Source: Nitrosovibrio sp. Nv4
Lineage (GTDB): Bacteria > Pseudomonadota > Gammaproteobacteria > Burkholderiales > Nitrosomonadaceae
Assembly (NCBI GenBank): GCA_945860135.1
Contig: CAMAPK010000006.1
Span: 26,482 to 90,481, forward strand
Reading direction: 5' to 3'
Length of the DNA stretch: 64,000 bases
Below are positions 54,649 through 63,671 of this stretch, one piece after another (position 1 is the stretch's first letter; each line of letters starts with the position of its first letter). The notes beneath the pieces are model-generated. The model did not search any database. It was not told the DNA's origin and saw nothing but the letters and a program-made list of their open reading frames with translations. The translations under genes and the position numbers were made by a program.

Positions 54649-55726
54649 GGCTGCTTGCAAACTCCCGCATGAATTCGACCAGCACGGCCACCCCCTCGAG
54701 CGGCATGGCATTGTAGATTGAAGCGCGCATGCCGCCCACTGAACGGTGACCTTTCAGTTGTATCAGGCCGTGCGCCTGCGCCTGTTGCAGAAATGCTCCA
54801 TCCAGCGCCGCGTCCTTCAGGGTGAAAGGCACATTCATGCGCGAGCGGTCGGATCTGGCTACCGGGCAATGATAAAAATCAGTGGCATCGAGCAAGTCGT
54901 ACAGTAGTTTGGCCTTGGCTATATTGACCTGCTCCATCGCCGCCAAGCCGCCATTCCGCTGCAGCCATTCCAGTACCAGACCCATGATGTACATGGCATA
55001 GGTGGGGGGGGTGTTATACATGGAGTCATTATCGGCATGGATCTTGTAATCGAACATGGTCGGCGTACCGGGTACGGTTGCTCCCAGCAAATCCTCGCGC
55101 ACAATGACGATGGTCAATCCGGCCGGACCCATATTTTTCTGCGCACCGGCATAAATCAGCCCGAACCGGGCCACATCCAGCGGGCGCGACAAGATGCTGG
55201 AAGACATGTCCGCCACCAGCGGCACCGCGCCGTTCAAGTCAGGCACCCAGTTGAACTCCACGCCGCCGATAGTCTCATTGGGCGTGTAATGCACATACGC
55301 CGCAGCCGGGTCGAGCGTCCATTTGTCCTGTGCCGGCGCGTAGCTGAAATTCGCGTCTGCAGATGAGGCTGCGACATTAACAGCGCAGTATTTCTGCGCT
55401 TCCTTGATGGCTTTCTTGGACCACTCGCCGGTGTTGACATAATCGGCGCTTTTCTTGCCGCGCAACAGATTCATCGGCACCATGGCAAACTGGCTGGAAG
55501 CACCGCCCGACAGGAACAGCACCTTGTAATTATCCGGAATACCCGCCAGTTCGCGCAAATCAGCTTCGACTTTTGCGGCAATAGCCATGAATTCCTTGCC
55601 GCGATGGCTCATTTCCATCACCGACATGCCGCTGCCGTGCCAGTCGAGCATCTCGGCGCGCGCTTGCTGCAGCACTTCCGCCGGCATGATCGCAGGGCCT
55701 GCGCTGAAATTAAATATACGTTCCAT
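54641..55726 (-). CDS. serC: Phosphoserine aminotransferase
   Basis: 361 residues, normal for SerC. It starts IFNFSAGPAIMPAEVLQQA, has MSVMEMSHRGKEF near 35, VLFLSGGASSQFAMVPMNLL near 68-87 and the PLP lysine in LIYAGAQKNMGPAGLTIVIV near 189-208. It converts phosphohydroxypyruvate to phosphoserine and also serves pyridoxine synthesis. The gene overlaps serA, and gyrA lies 33 bp upstream, in the standard betaproteobacterial order. Confidence 0.96.
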   Translation of the reverse strand: MERIFNFSAGPAIMPAEVLQQARAEMLDWHGSGMSVMEMSHRGKEFMAIAAKVEADLRELAGIPDNYKVLFLSGGASSQFAMVPMNLLRGKKSADYVNTGEWSKKAIKEAQKYCAVNVAASSADANFSYAPAQDKWTLDPAAAYVHYTPNETIGGVEFNWVPDLNGAVPLVADMSSSILSRPLDVARFGLIYAGAQKNMGPAGLTIVIVREDLLGATVPGTPTMFDYKIHADNDSMYNTPPTYAMYIMGLVLEWLQRNGGLAAMEQVNIAKAKLLYDLLDATDFYHCPVARSDRSRMNVPFTLKDAALDGAFLQQAQAHGLIQLKGHRSVGGMRASIYNAMPLEGVAVLVEFMREFASSHA

Positions 55727-55759
55727 TCCTTACTCTTGCACTCCCCTGCGGTTCAATCG

Positions 55760-58306
55760 CTATTCTCCGTCGGTCTCGACCACTCGCTCCAGTCCGGCGA
55801 GTTTCTCGCCTTTATCCAGATTGATCAGAGTCACCCCCTGGGTGGAACGGCTCATTTCGCGAACTTCCCTGACGCGGGTGCGGATCAAGACCCCGCCGGT
55901 GGTAATCAGCATGATCTCATCATCCTGTCTGACCAGTCGCGCCGCCACCACTTTGCCGTTGCGTTCGCTGGTCTTGATTGCGATCATGCCCTGGGTGCCG
56001 CGGCCATGGCGGGTGTATTCGCCTATCGGCGTACGCTTGCCGTACCCATTTTCGGTCGCGGTCAATACTGCCTGTTCCTCGCTCTCGGCCACCAGCAGGG
56101 AAATAACCTTCTGTCCCTTGCCCAGTTTCATGCCGCGCACGCCGCGCGCACCGCGTCCCATCGGCCGCACGTCATTTTCATCAAAGCGTACCGCCTTGCC
56201 GGCATCGGAAAACAGCATCACGTCGTGCTTGCCTTCGGTCAGCGCAACACCGATCAGATAATCGCTTTCGTCCAGACCCACTGCGATGATGCCGCTGGTG
56301 CGCGGCCGCGAGAACTCGGACAGCGGCGTCTTCTTCACGGTGCCAAAGGAAGTGGCCATGAATATATAGCGGTTCTCGTCGAATGCTTTTACCGGCAGGA
56401 TGGCATTGATCTTCTCTCCCTGCTCCAGTTGCACCAGATTGACGATGGGCTTGCCGCGCGCGGAGCGCCCGCCCTGCGGCACCGAGTAAACCTTGATCCA
56501 GTACACCCGCCCCCGGCTGGAAAAACACAATATGTAATCGTGCGTATTGGCGATGAACAGATTGTCGATGAAGTCATCTTCTTTGGTACCTGTCGCCTGT
56601 TTGCCGCGCCCGCCGCGTTTTTGTGCGTGATAGTCGTCCAGCGGCTGCGACTTGATGTAACCGCTGTGTGACAGCGTGACCACCATATCTGCCGGCGCGA
56701 TCAGGTCTTCCATGCTCAGATCGTGCGTACTGATCACGATTTCGCTGCGGCGTTTGTCGCCAAACTGCTGTTTGATGGCAGTGAGTTCCTCGGTGATGAT
56801 GATGGTGATCCGTTCCGGATTGGCGAGAATATCGAGGAAGTTGGCTATCCTGTCCATTACCTCCTTGTACTCGCTGACGATCTTGTCCTGTTCCAGCCCG
56901 GTCAAGCGTTGCAGGCGCAATTCCAGAATCGCCTGCGCCTGCGCATCGGACAGACGGTAGCCTTTTTTCGATAAACCAAATTCTGCCGCCAATCCATCCG
57001 GGCGGAATGCCTTGGCATCGACCGTGGCGCGCACGAGCATTTCCTCCACCAGCTTCGATCGCCATAGCTTCGCCATCAACGCATCTTTGGCCACTACCGG
57101 GGTTGGCGCCGCCTTGATCAGGGCAATTACATCGTCCACGTTGGACAGCGCTACCGCCAGACCTTCCAGCAAATGGCCGCGCTCACGTGCCTTCTTCAGT
57201 TCGAATGCCGTGCGCCGTGTCACCACTTCACGCCGGTGGCGCAGGAATGCACTGAGCATCTGCTTCAGATTCAGCAAGCGCGGCTGTCCATCCAGCAGAG
57301 CCACCATGTTCATACCAAAGGTGTCCTGCATCTGCGTTTCTTTATACAGATTGTTCAGTACCACTTCAGGCACTTCACCGCGCTTCAGTTCAATCACCAC
57401 GCGCATGCCGGATTTGTCCGATTCGTCGCGCAAATCGGAAATGCCCTCGATTTTCTTGTCACGCACCAATTCACCGATACGGATCAGCAGGTTGGCCTTG
57501 TTTACCTGATACGGTAGCTCGTCAATGATGATGCTCTGGCGGCTGCCTTTTTCCATGTCCTCGAAATGTGTGCGGGCGCGCATCACCACGCGGCCACGTC
57601 CGGTGTGATAGCCCTCTCTCACCCCGGCAATGCCGTAGATGATGCCGGCAGTCGGGAAGTCCGGCGCCGGGATGATTTCGATCAGTTCGTCTATGCTGGT
57701 TTCGGGATTTTTCAGCAGGACCAGGCAGGCGTCCACTACTTCATTCAGATTATGCGGCGGGATATTCGTCGCCATGCCGACCGCAATGCCGGAAGAACCG
57801 TTGATCAGCAGATTGGGGATTTTTGCCGGCAGAATCAGCGGCTCTCTTTCCGAGCCATCGTAGTTCGGACCGAAATCCACCGTTTCCTTGTCCAGATCCG
57901 CCAGCAGCTCATGGGCGATGCGCGACATGCGGATTTCGGTATAACGCATTGCTGCCGCGTTATCGCCGTCCACCGAACCGAAATTGCCCTGACCGTCCAC
58001 CAGCATGTAACGCAACGAAAAATCCTGCGCCATGCGCACGATGGTGTCATAGACCGCGGTATCCCCGTGGGGATGATACTTACCGATCACATCACCGACA
58101 ATGCGCGCAGATTTCTTGTAAGGGCGGTTCCAATCGTTGGAAAGCTCATGCATGGCGAACAACGCTCGCCGGTGCACCGGTTTCAGACCGTCACGCACAT
58201 CCGGCAATGCCCGCCCCACAATCACGCTCATGGCGTAATCCAGATAGGAACGGCGCATTTCCTCTTCAAGGCTGATCGGCAGGGTTTCTTTCGCGAATTG
58301 ATCCAT
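55760..58306 (-). CDS. gyrA: DNA gyrase subunit A
   Basis: 848 residues, slightly shorter than E. coli (875). The breakage-reunion domain has [20 protein letters not shown], the quinolone region [20 protein letters not shown] (Thr at the E. coli Ser83 position) and the active Tyr in [10 protein letters not shown]. The C-terminal pinwheel includes the GyrA box QKRGGRGKQ. With GyrB it introduces negative supercoils. It is first in the gyrA-serC-serA-pheA-hisC-aroF-tyrA run. The start [17 protein letters not shown] is family-typical. Confidence 0.97.
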   Translation of the reverse strand: MDQFAKETLPISLEEEMRRSYLDYAMSVIVGRALPDVRDGLKPVHRRALFAMHELSNDWNRPYKKSARIVGDVIGKYHPHGDTAVYDTIVRMAQDFSLRYMLVDGQGNFGSVDGDNAAAMRYTEIRMSRIAHELLADLDKETVDFGPNYDGSEREPLILPAKIPNLLINGSSGIAVGMATNIPPHNLNEVVDACLVLLKNPETSIDELIEIIPAPDFPTAGIIYGIAGVREGYHTGRGRVVMRARTHFEDMEKGSRQSIIIDELPYQVNKANLLIRIGELVRDKKIEGISDLRDESDKSGMRVVIELKRGEVPEVVLNNLYKETQMQDTFGMNMVALLDGQPRLLNLKQMLSAFLRHRREVVTRRTAFELKKARERGHLLEGLAVALSNVDDVIALIKAAPTPVVAKDALMAKLWRSKLVEEMLVRATVDAKAFRPDGLAAEFGLSKKGYRLSDAQAQAILELRLQRLTGLEQDKIVSEYKEVMDRIANFLDILANPERITIIITEELTAIKQQFGDKRRSEIVISTHDLSMEDLIAPADMVVTLSHSGYIKSQPLDDYHAQKRGGRGKQATGTKEDDFIDNLFIANTHDYILCFSSRGRVYWIKVYSVPQGGRSARGKPIVNLVQLEQGEKINAILPVKAFDENRYIFMATSFGTVKKTPLSEFSRPRTSGIIAVGLDESDYLIGVALTEGKHDVMLFSDAGKAVRFDENDVRPMGRGARGVRGMKLGKGQKVISLLVAESEEQAVLTATENGYGKRTPIGEYTRHGRGTQGMIAIKTSERNGKVVAARLVRQDDEIMLITTGGVLIRTRVREVREMSRSTQGVTLINLDKGEKLAGLERVVETDGE

Positions 58307-58598
58307 TAAGATTTTTCTATCAGAGACAATAAGTTATGGCGGGAATTGTGCCGTGGACAGCAATAAATAAAGTTGCTAATTCTATCACGCCCCCCCTGTT
58401 GTAGCCACCCGGGTATTCTTGCGTTCATGCCATCTGCAATAACACGGCCCCTGCAGGCATGGATCTCCAACCGGACACCGGACGTGGTATCACTAGAATA
58501 ATGTGCTATAAAGGAACGGATGGTGTGGTTTTGTCCATGACTACACTGGCAAAAGGTGGTTTATTTAAACTGAAATCTTCCCAGAAAGGAGCATGAGC
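58307..58598. other. Divergent promoter region between gyrA and the first OmpA gene
   Basis: About 290 bp with no gene. It must contain the gyrA promoter on the minus strand and the promoter of the OmpA-family gene on the plus strand. TATAAA near 58507-58512 is a possible minus-ten for the latter, but no matching minus-35 is clear. Confidence 0.35.
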
Positions 58599-59273
58599 AT
58601 GAAAAGCATATCGACCAAGAAACTCCTGTTTAGCGCGATTGTTCTGCCGATATTTTTTTCCGGAGCCGCCATGGCCCAAGTAAAGAAATCGGATGCCTAC
58701 TTGGTAGACGACCGCGCCGTACCCGCCAGGAATTCCACCAATCTATGCTGGCATACCAACGATTGGACGCCCGCCAAGGCGGTCTATGAATGCGAGCCTG
58801 ATCTGGTACCCAAAAAAGTAGTGGCAGCACCTCCGCCACCCCCGCCGGCACCCAAACCGGCACCGGCGGCACCCGCACCGGTACCCTCAAAAATGCATTT
58901 CTCTGCCGATGAGTTGTTCGATTTCGACAAAGCGATAGTGAAACATAGCCCATCGCGCGATCAACTGGAAGAATTTGCGGCCAGGTTGAAGATCCTCAAT
59001 TATAAGTCGGTCCATGTAGTCGGTTACACTGACCGCATTGGTTCCGAGGCATACAACAAACGTCTCTCCCTGCGTCGTGCCGAAGCAGTCAAAAACCATC
59101 TGGTAATGCATGGCGTAGATGCCGGAAAAATTCAGATCGAAGGCAGGGGCAAGGCCGATCCCATAACCGGAGACAGATGCAAAGGCAGCAAGGCAACCAA
59201 GGCGCTGATTGCATGCCTGCAACCCGATCGCCGCGTCATAGTCGAAGTGGACGGGACACGGGACACGAAGTAA
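58599..59273 (+). CDS. OmpA-family envelope protein (tandem copy 1)
   Basis: 224 residues: signal peptide (LLFSAIVLPIFFSGAAMAQ), a 45-residue N-terminal segment (AYLVDDRAVPARNSTNLCWH, YECEPDL) shared with copy 2, a Pro-rich linker (PPPPPPAPKPAPAAPAPVP), and an OmpA_C peptidoglycan-binding domain (FDFDKAIVKHS, VHVVGYTDRIGSEAYNKRLS, RRAEAVKNHL, DRRVIVEV). It lacks the eight-strand barrel. ATG 58599 is preferred because AAGGAG then has normal spacing, as in copy 2; ATG 58593 is too close. A terminator follows. Confidence 0.9.
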   Translation: MKSISTKKLLFSAIVLPIFFSGAAMAQVKKSDAYLVDDRAVPARNSTNLCWHTNDWTPAKAVYECEPDLVPKKVVAAPPPPPPAPKPAPAAPAPVPSKMHFSADELFDFDKAIVKHSPSRDQLEEFAARLKILNYKSVHVVGYTDRIGSEAYNKRLSLRRAEAVKNHLVMHGVDAGKIQIEGRGKADPITGDRCKGSKATKALIACLQPDRRVIVEVDGTRDTK

Positions 59274-59302
59274 ATCCGATCTGCAGAATAACTGATGATC
59301 CA

Positions 59303-59330
59303 AGCCCTGCCGCTGGCAGGGCTTTTTTTT
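59303..59330 (+). terminator. Rho-independent terminator after OmpA copy 1
   Basis: AGCCCTGCC and GGCAGGGCT pair as a 9-bp GC-rich stem with a three-base loop, followed by eight Ts (up to 59330). It lies 30 bp downstream of the stop and separates the two OmpA genes into distinct transcripts. Confidence 0.9.
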
Positions 59331-59385
59331 GCCCGCAAATGATGCGTCCCGAAGAGTGGATACCTTGCTGGCAGCTCAGGAATAA

Positions 59386-59434
59386 TCCACAAGCATATAA
59401 AATAAATAGTCCGCAAGCATATAAAGTTATATGC
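59386..59434. promoter_or_regulatory. AT-rich direct repeats and dyad upstream of OmpA copy 2
   Basis: TCCACAAGCATATAAA (59386-59401) and TCCGCAAGCATATAAA (59410-59425) are direct repeats 24 bp apart, differing at one base. The second overlaps a perfect dyad GCATATAA-AG-TTATATGC (59417-59434). The arrangement lies about 115-165 bp upstream of the start and fits an operator array or upstream activating region. It is absent upstream of copy 1. Confidence 0.5.
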
Positions 59435-59548
59435 TATATAACAACGTGCTAAATTAATAAACTGATTTGGTTAGGCTTGCGTTCGCGCCTGCCTAGGCAA
59501 TAGACAGTCCGATTTTAACTTGAAGTTTTTCTAAAAAGGAGCATCAAT

Positions 59549-60220
59549 ATGAAAAACACATTGACCCAGAAACTCCTGTTTGGGATAGTTGTTCTGCCGA
59601 TATTTTTATCCGGGGCCGCCATGGCTCAAGTCACAAAACCGGAAGCCTACCTGGTGGATGACCGCGCTGTGCCCGCCAGGAATTCCACCAATCTATGCTG
59701 GCACACCAGCGCCTGGACACCCGCCAAGGCGATTTATCAATGCGAGCCGGATCTGGTAATCAAGCCTGAAAAGGCAACCAAGGCGGCCGCTGCCGCAGCC
59801 GCAGTAGCCGCAGCGGCGGCCAAAACCGCACCGGAGAAAGTGACTCTTTCCGCCGATACGCTGTTCGATTTCGACAAAGCCGTGTTGAAACCTGAAGGCA
59901 TACAGGCGCTGGATAATCTCATCAGTAAACTGACCGGGATCAAATACGACCTGATCGTTGCCATCGGTTACGCGGACCGCATCGGCACCGAGGAATACAA
60001 CAAAGGACTGTCGGTACGTCGCGCCGAAGCAGTCAAGAGCTACCTGGTAACGCACAAAGGAATAGACCCCAGCAACATCTTCACGGATGGCAAAGGTGAA
60101 GCCAATCCCGTGACTGGAGATAGCTGCAAAGGTGACAGAAAAACCAAGGGGCTGATCGATTGCCTGCAACCCGACCGTCGGGTTGAAATTGAAGTGGCCG
60201 GAACACGGGAAGCGAAGTAA
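59549..60220 (+). CDS. OmpA-family envelope protein (tandem copy 2)
   Basis: 223 residues, clearly a duplicate of the gene at 58599-59273: same signal peptide type (FLSGAAMAQ), the same N-terminal segment (AYLVDDRAVPARNSTNLCWH) and OmpA_C domain (FDFDKAVLKPEG, VAIGYADRIGTEEYNKGLS, RRAEAVKSYL, DRRVEIEV). The linker is Ala/Lys-rich (TKAAAAAAAVAAAAAK) rather than Pro-rich. AAAGGAGC precedes the ATG. A terminator follows within 30 bp. It probably tethers the outer membrane to peptidoglycan. Confidence 0.9.
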   Translation: MKNTLTQKLLFGIVVLPIFLSGAAMAQVTKPEAYLVDDRAVPARNSTNLCWHTSAWTPAKAIYQCEPDLVIKPEKATKAAAAAAAVAAAAAKTAPEKVTLSADTLFDFDKAVLKPEGIQALDNLISKLTGIKYDLIVAIGYADRIGTEEYNKGLSVRRAEAVKSYLVTHKGIDPSNIFTDGKGEANPVTGDSCKGDRKTKGLIDCLQPDRRVEIEVAGTREAK

Positions 60221-60246
60221 ATCTGATCCGGGTAAAGAAAAAACAG

Positions 60247-60274
60247 AGCCCTGCCGCCGTGCAGGGCTTTTTTT
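60247..60274 (+). terminator. Rho-independent terminator after OmpA copy 2
   Basis: AGCCCTGC and GCAGGGCT form an 8-bp stem with a six-base loop and a run of seven Ts. It is nearly identical in stem to the terminator after copy 1, as expected if the duplication included the 3' flank. mtaD starts 19 bp downstream. Confidence 0.88.
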
Positions 60275-60292
60275 GCTAAGCTGCTACGCTAA

Positions 60293-61627
60293 ATGTCCCA
60301 TCCCATAAAAATCGACACTTTGCTGGCGGCGCGCTGGATTGTTCCGGTGGAACCTGCCGGAACGCTACTGCACGATCATGCCATCGCCATTGATCAAGGC
60401 ACGATCCGGGCGATCCTGCCGCATGCCGAAGCGCAGGCACGCTTTGCTCCGGCTGAACACATCGTTCTCGACCAGCATGTGCTGATCCCCGGTCTGATCA
60501 ATCTGCATACCCATGCCGCCATGTCGCTGATGCGCGGACTGGCGGACGAATTGCCATTGATGGCGTGGCTCAACCAGCGCATCTGGCCGACCGAAGCCCG
60601 GCATGTGAACGCGGATTTCGTGCTGGATGGAACCCGGCTGGCCTGTGCCGAAATGCTGAAAGGCGGCATTACCTGTTTCAACGATATGTATTTTTTCCCG
60701 GAAGCGTCTGCCCAGGCTGCGCTGACTGCCGGAATGCGCGCTGCCATCGGCATGATCGTGATCAATTTCCCCACTGCCTATGCCAGCGACGCCGACGATT
60801 ATCTGGCAAAAGGCCTGTCGCTACGCGACCGCTACCAGCAGCACCCGCTGCTATCGTTCTGTCTTGCGCCGCACGCACCCTACAGCGTGAATGACAAGAC
60901 CTTTGCCAGCATTCTCACTTATGCCGAACAGCTCGATCTGCCGATACATATCCACCTGCACGAAACCGCTGACGAAATCGAGAACAGCATGGAAACTACC
61001 GGCCTGCGCCCGCTCGAGCGTCTGCACCAGCTTGGTCTGCTCGGCCCCAACCTGATCGCGGTACACATGGTGCATCTCACCAGCGCAGAGATCGAATTGG
61101 TGGCGCAACAGGGTTGCAGCGTGGTGCACTGCCCTTCTTCCAACCTGAAACTCGCCAGCGGGTTGGCCCCCATTGCCGCACTCCTGAACCAGGGCATCAA
61201 CGTCGGCCTCGGCAGCGACAGTGCCGCCAGCAACAACCGTCTCGACCTGTTCGAGGAGATGCGTTTGGCCGCGCTGCTTGCCAAGGCTCAAAGCGGCAGG
61301 GCGGACACGCTGCCGGCGCATCAGGCACTGCAAATGGCGACGCTCAATGGCGCCAGAGCCTTGGGGCTGGGCAAGATCACCGGTTCCCTGGTCGCAGGCA
61401 AGGCAGCCGACATTACCGCCGTGGATTTCTCCAGCCTCGAACTCGCGCCCTGCTATGATCCTGTCTCGCACCTCGTTTATGCTGCCGGTCGCAACCATGT
61501 GAGCCATGTTTGGGTAAATGGTAAAATGCTGCTGAACGAAGGAAAACTCACCACTCTGGATGAGCAGGAACTGCTGCGCCGGACGGCGTACTGGCGGGAA
61601 CAGATTGGAGCGATGCATGAAGAGTAA
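60293..61627 (+). CDS. mtaD: 5'-methylthioadenosine/S-adenosylhomocysteine deaminase-like amidohydrolase (TRZ/ATZ family)
   Basis: 444-residue metal-dependent amidohydrolase. Metal ligands are in [15 protein letters not shown] near 65-79, the later HxH/H sites in [15 protein letters not shown] near 217 and [11 protein letters not shown] near 259, and the catalytic Asp in [11 protein letters not shown] near 303. In proteobacteria this gene typically precedes ubiG and acts on adenine-type thio-nucleosides; substrate remains inferred. The stop overlaps ubiG. The ATG stands close after the OmpA terminator, so a promoter must lie within or beside it, or read-through occurs. Confidence 0.88.
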   Translation: MSHPIKIDTLLAARWIVPVEPAGTLLHDHAIAIDQGTIRAILPHAEAQARFAPAEHIVLDQHVLIPGLINLHTHAAMSLMRGLADELPLMAWLNQRIWPTEARHVNADFVLDGTRLACAEMLKGGITCFNDMYFFPEASAQAALTAGMRAAIGMIVINFPTAYASDADDYLAKGLSLRDRYQQHPLLSFCLAPHAPYSVNDKTFASILTYAEQLDLPIHIHLHETADEIENSMETTGLRPLERLHQLGLLGPNLIAVHMVHLTSAEIELVAQQGCSVVHCPSSNLKLASGLAPIAALLNQGINVGLGSDSAASNNRLDLFEEMRLAALLAKAQSGRADTLPAHQALQMATLNGARALGLGKITGSLVAGKAADITAVDFSSLELAPCYDPVSHLVYAAGRNHVSHVWVNGKMLLNEGKLTTLDEQELLRRTAYWREQIGAMHEE

Positions 61628-62339
61628 GGATATGGGAAAAAGCAGCGTCAACGTCGATCTGCTGGAACTGGAGAAATTCAGTCAACTGGCACATCACTGG
61701 TGGGACCCCAACAGCGAATTCAAACCGCTGCATGAAATCAATCCGCTGCGGCTGGATTACATCGGGCAGCTTGCTGCCGGCCTGGCAGGCAAAACCGTGC
61801 TCGATGTCGGCTGCGGCGGCGGCATCCTGTCGGAAAGCATGGCCGTGCGCGGCGCCAAAGTCACCGGCATCGATCTCGGCGACAAGCCCCTGAAAGTGGC
61901 GAAACTACATCTGCTGGAAACCGGCAATCAGGTGGAATACCGCAAGATTGCGGTGGAAGATCTGGCCGAGGAACAGCCGCAGCATTACGATGTCGTCACC
62001 TGCATGGAAATGCTGGAACACGTGCCCGACCCGGAGAGCATCGTACGCTCCTGCGCCAAACTGGTGAAACCCGGCGGCTGGGTTTTTTTCTCCACCCTCA
62101 ATCGCAATCCGAAATCCTACCTGTACGCCGTGGTCGGCGCGGAATATATGTTGCGTCTGCTGCCGCGCGGCACGCACGATTACGCCAAATTCATCAAGCC
62201 GTCCGAACTCGCGCGCATGGCGCGCAATGCCGGGCTGGATATCGCAGAGATCACCGGCATGGTCTACAACCCCCTCACCAAGATCTACGCCCTGGCACCG
62301 GATTCGAGCGTGAACTACATCATGGTGTGCCGCGCCTGA
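61617..62339 (+). CDS. ubiG: Ubiquinone biosynthesis O-methyltransferase
   Basis: 240 residues, a class I SAM methyltransferase that performs both O-methylations in ubiquinone synthesis. Family blocks are [20 protein letters not shown] near 17, [19 protein letters not shown] near 61 (SAM motif I), [11 protein letters not shown] near 128 and [20 protein letters not shown] near 157. ATG 61617 lies inside the end of mtaD with GGAG six bases upstream; ATG 61632 is an alternative. gph follows 22 bp later. Confidence 0.95.
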   Translation: MKSKDMGKSSVNVDLLELEKFSQLAHHWWDPNSEFKPLHEINPLRLDYIGQLAAGLAGKTVLDVGCGGGILSESMAVRGAKVTGIDLGDKPLKVAKLHLLETGNQVEYRKIAVEDLAEEQPQHYDVVTCMEMLEHVPDPESIVRSCAKLVKPGGWVFFSTLNRNPKSYLYAVVGAEYMLRLLPRGTHDYAKFIKPSELARMARNAGLDIAEITGMVYNPLTKIYALAPDSSVNYIMVCRA

Positions 62340-62361
62340 CCCGGATGTTTTGCATCTTCCA

Positions 62362-63009
62362 ATGATCAAAGCCGTCTTCTTCGACCTCGACGGCACCCTT
62401 GCTGACACCGCGCCCGATCTGGGCCATGCCCTCAACCGCCAGCGCAGTGCACGCGGGTTGCCGCCCCTGCCACTGGCACTCATCCGCACCGAAGCCTCGG
62501 CCGGCGCCCGCGGATTATTGGGACTGGGCTTCAACATCGGCCCGGATGATCCCGGCTACCAGGCCATGCGCGACGAGTTTCTGGATTTTTACGCCGCGCG
62601 CCTGTGCCACGACACCCATTTGTTTCCGGGCGTGGCCGAACTGCTCGACCAGCTCGATGCACGCGCCCTGCCCTGGGGCATCGTCACCAACAAGCCCGCG
62701 CGCTTCACCCTGCCGCTGCTGCAACTGCTGGGCCTGAGCCAGCGCGCCGCCTGCGTCATCAGCGGCGGCGACACCACCCACTCCAAACCGCACCCCGAGC
62801 CACTGCTGGCAGCAAGCAGCGCATTGGCCGTTGCACCCGCCGCCTGTATCTATCTGGGCGACGACATGCGCGACGTGGAAGCCAGCCTGGCCGCAGGAAT
62901 GGAACCGGTCATCGCCCGCTACGGCTATCTTGGCAATAGCCATCCGCCCGAATCCTGGGGCGCCCGCTACCTCATCGATCATCCGCAAGAGCTGCTTGCT
63001 TATCTTTAG
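62362..63009 (+). CDS. gph: Phosphoglycolate phosphatase-type HAD hydrolase
   Basis: About 215 residues. HAD motifs are AVFFDLDGTLADTAPDL at the start (nucleophile Asp), IVTNKPA near 110, Lys in TTHSKPHPEP near 140 and YLGDDMRDVEA near 165. Position directly after ubiG and the DGTLADTAPDL opening are typical of betaproteobacterial Gph, which removes phosphate from 2-phosphoglycolate. ATG 62362 is chosen over a TTG at 62350. Confidence 0.9.
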   Translation: MIKAVFFDLDGTLADTAPDLGHALNRQRSARGLPPLPLALIRTEASAGARGLLGLGFNIGPDDPGYQAMRDEFLDFYAARLCHDTHLFPGVAELLDQLDARALPWGIVTNKPARFTLPLLQLLGLSQRAACVISGGDTTHSKPHPEPLLAASSALAVAPAACIYLGDDMRDVEASLAAGMEPVIARYGYLGNSHPPESWGARYLIDHPQELLAYL

Positions 63010-63025
63010 GTCAGCACTAACTAAA

Positions 63026-63128
63026 CCCGTTCGCATTGAGCCCGTCGAAATGCCATCTATATAAATTTCCAATCCTATATAGAAACATCAACAATCCAAC
63101 CCGTTCGGGCTGAGCTTGTCGAAGCCTT
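63026..63128. repeat. Two diverged copies of a REP-like GTTCGGGCTGAGCTTGTCGAAG element
   Basis: AACCCGTTCG followed by a TGAGC(C/T)(C/T)GTCGAA core occurs at about 63022-63053 and again at about 63098-63128. The second matches the well-known dispersed CGGGCTGAGCTTGTCGAAG element of proteobacteria; the first is diverged. Both lie in the 263-bp gap between gph and ssrA. Confidence 0.55.
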
Positions 63129-63223
63129 TACCAACACGCTGATTTATATTGGCGGCATTCCCATCTGGAATCGGAATTAGGTCAGCAGTTCTTTGATTCT
63201 GTTAGAATCTAAGCGGGTGGTGG

Positions 63224-63253
63224 TTGAACTTTCCGGTTCCGTCACCATCTTAT
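63224..63253 (+). promoter_or_regulatory. Candidate sigma-70 promoter of ssrA
   Basis: TTGAAC (63224-63229) and TCTTAT (63248-63253) are separated by 18 bases and would start transcription near 63260, shortly before the mature tmRNA 5' end at 63273. The match is moderate; it is chosen by position. Confidence 0.4.
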
Positions 63254-63272
63254 GAACGCTACACAGAATGCC

Positions 63273-63635
63273 GGGGGCGACCTGGCTTCGACGTGGGTTA
63301 CAAAGCAGCGCAGGGCATACCGAGGACCAGTCACCTCGTAAATACATCTGGAAAAGCAATAGTCGCAAACGACGAACGTTACGCTCTAGCCGCTTAAATC
63401 CGGCTGGACTCTGCACCGGTGGGCCTCAACGCCGGGTCTGGCAACAGACTGCAGAGCCATTAACGAGGATCGCGCTCCGTAGGGTCGCTTTACAGAGCGT
63501 TAAACAATAGGTGGCTCGCCTGTCATCAGCCCGCCGGTTGGCGGATGCCGGGTTAAACTAAATAACATGGCTAAGTATGTAGAACTGACTGTAGAGGGCT
63601 TGCGGACGCGGGTTCGATTCCCGCCGCCTCCACCA
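63273..63635 (+). ncRNA. ssrA: Transfer-messenger RNA (tmRNA)
   Basis: One-piece tmRNA of about 363 nt. The 5' end GGGGGCG pairs with CGCCTCC near the 3' end to make the acceptor stem, followed by A and CCA (63633-63635). The T-arm GCGGGTTCGATTCCCGC is intact. The tag frame at 63365-63397 reads ANDERYALAA then TAA, a typical betaproteobacterial tag. It rescues stalled ribosomes with SmpB, which is not in the window. A strong terminator begins at the last base. Confidence 0.97.
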
Positions 63636-63671
63636 AATTAAAAAACCACCCTCGCGGTGGTTTTTTAATTT
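63635..63671 (+). terminator. Rho-independent terminator of ssrA
   Basis: A perfect 16-bp inverted repeat (63635-63650 with 63656-63671, loop CTCGC) contains CCACC/GGTGG followed by six Ts. The A-tract on the left makes it potentially bidirectional. Confidence 0.92.
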
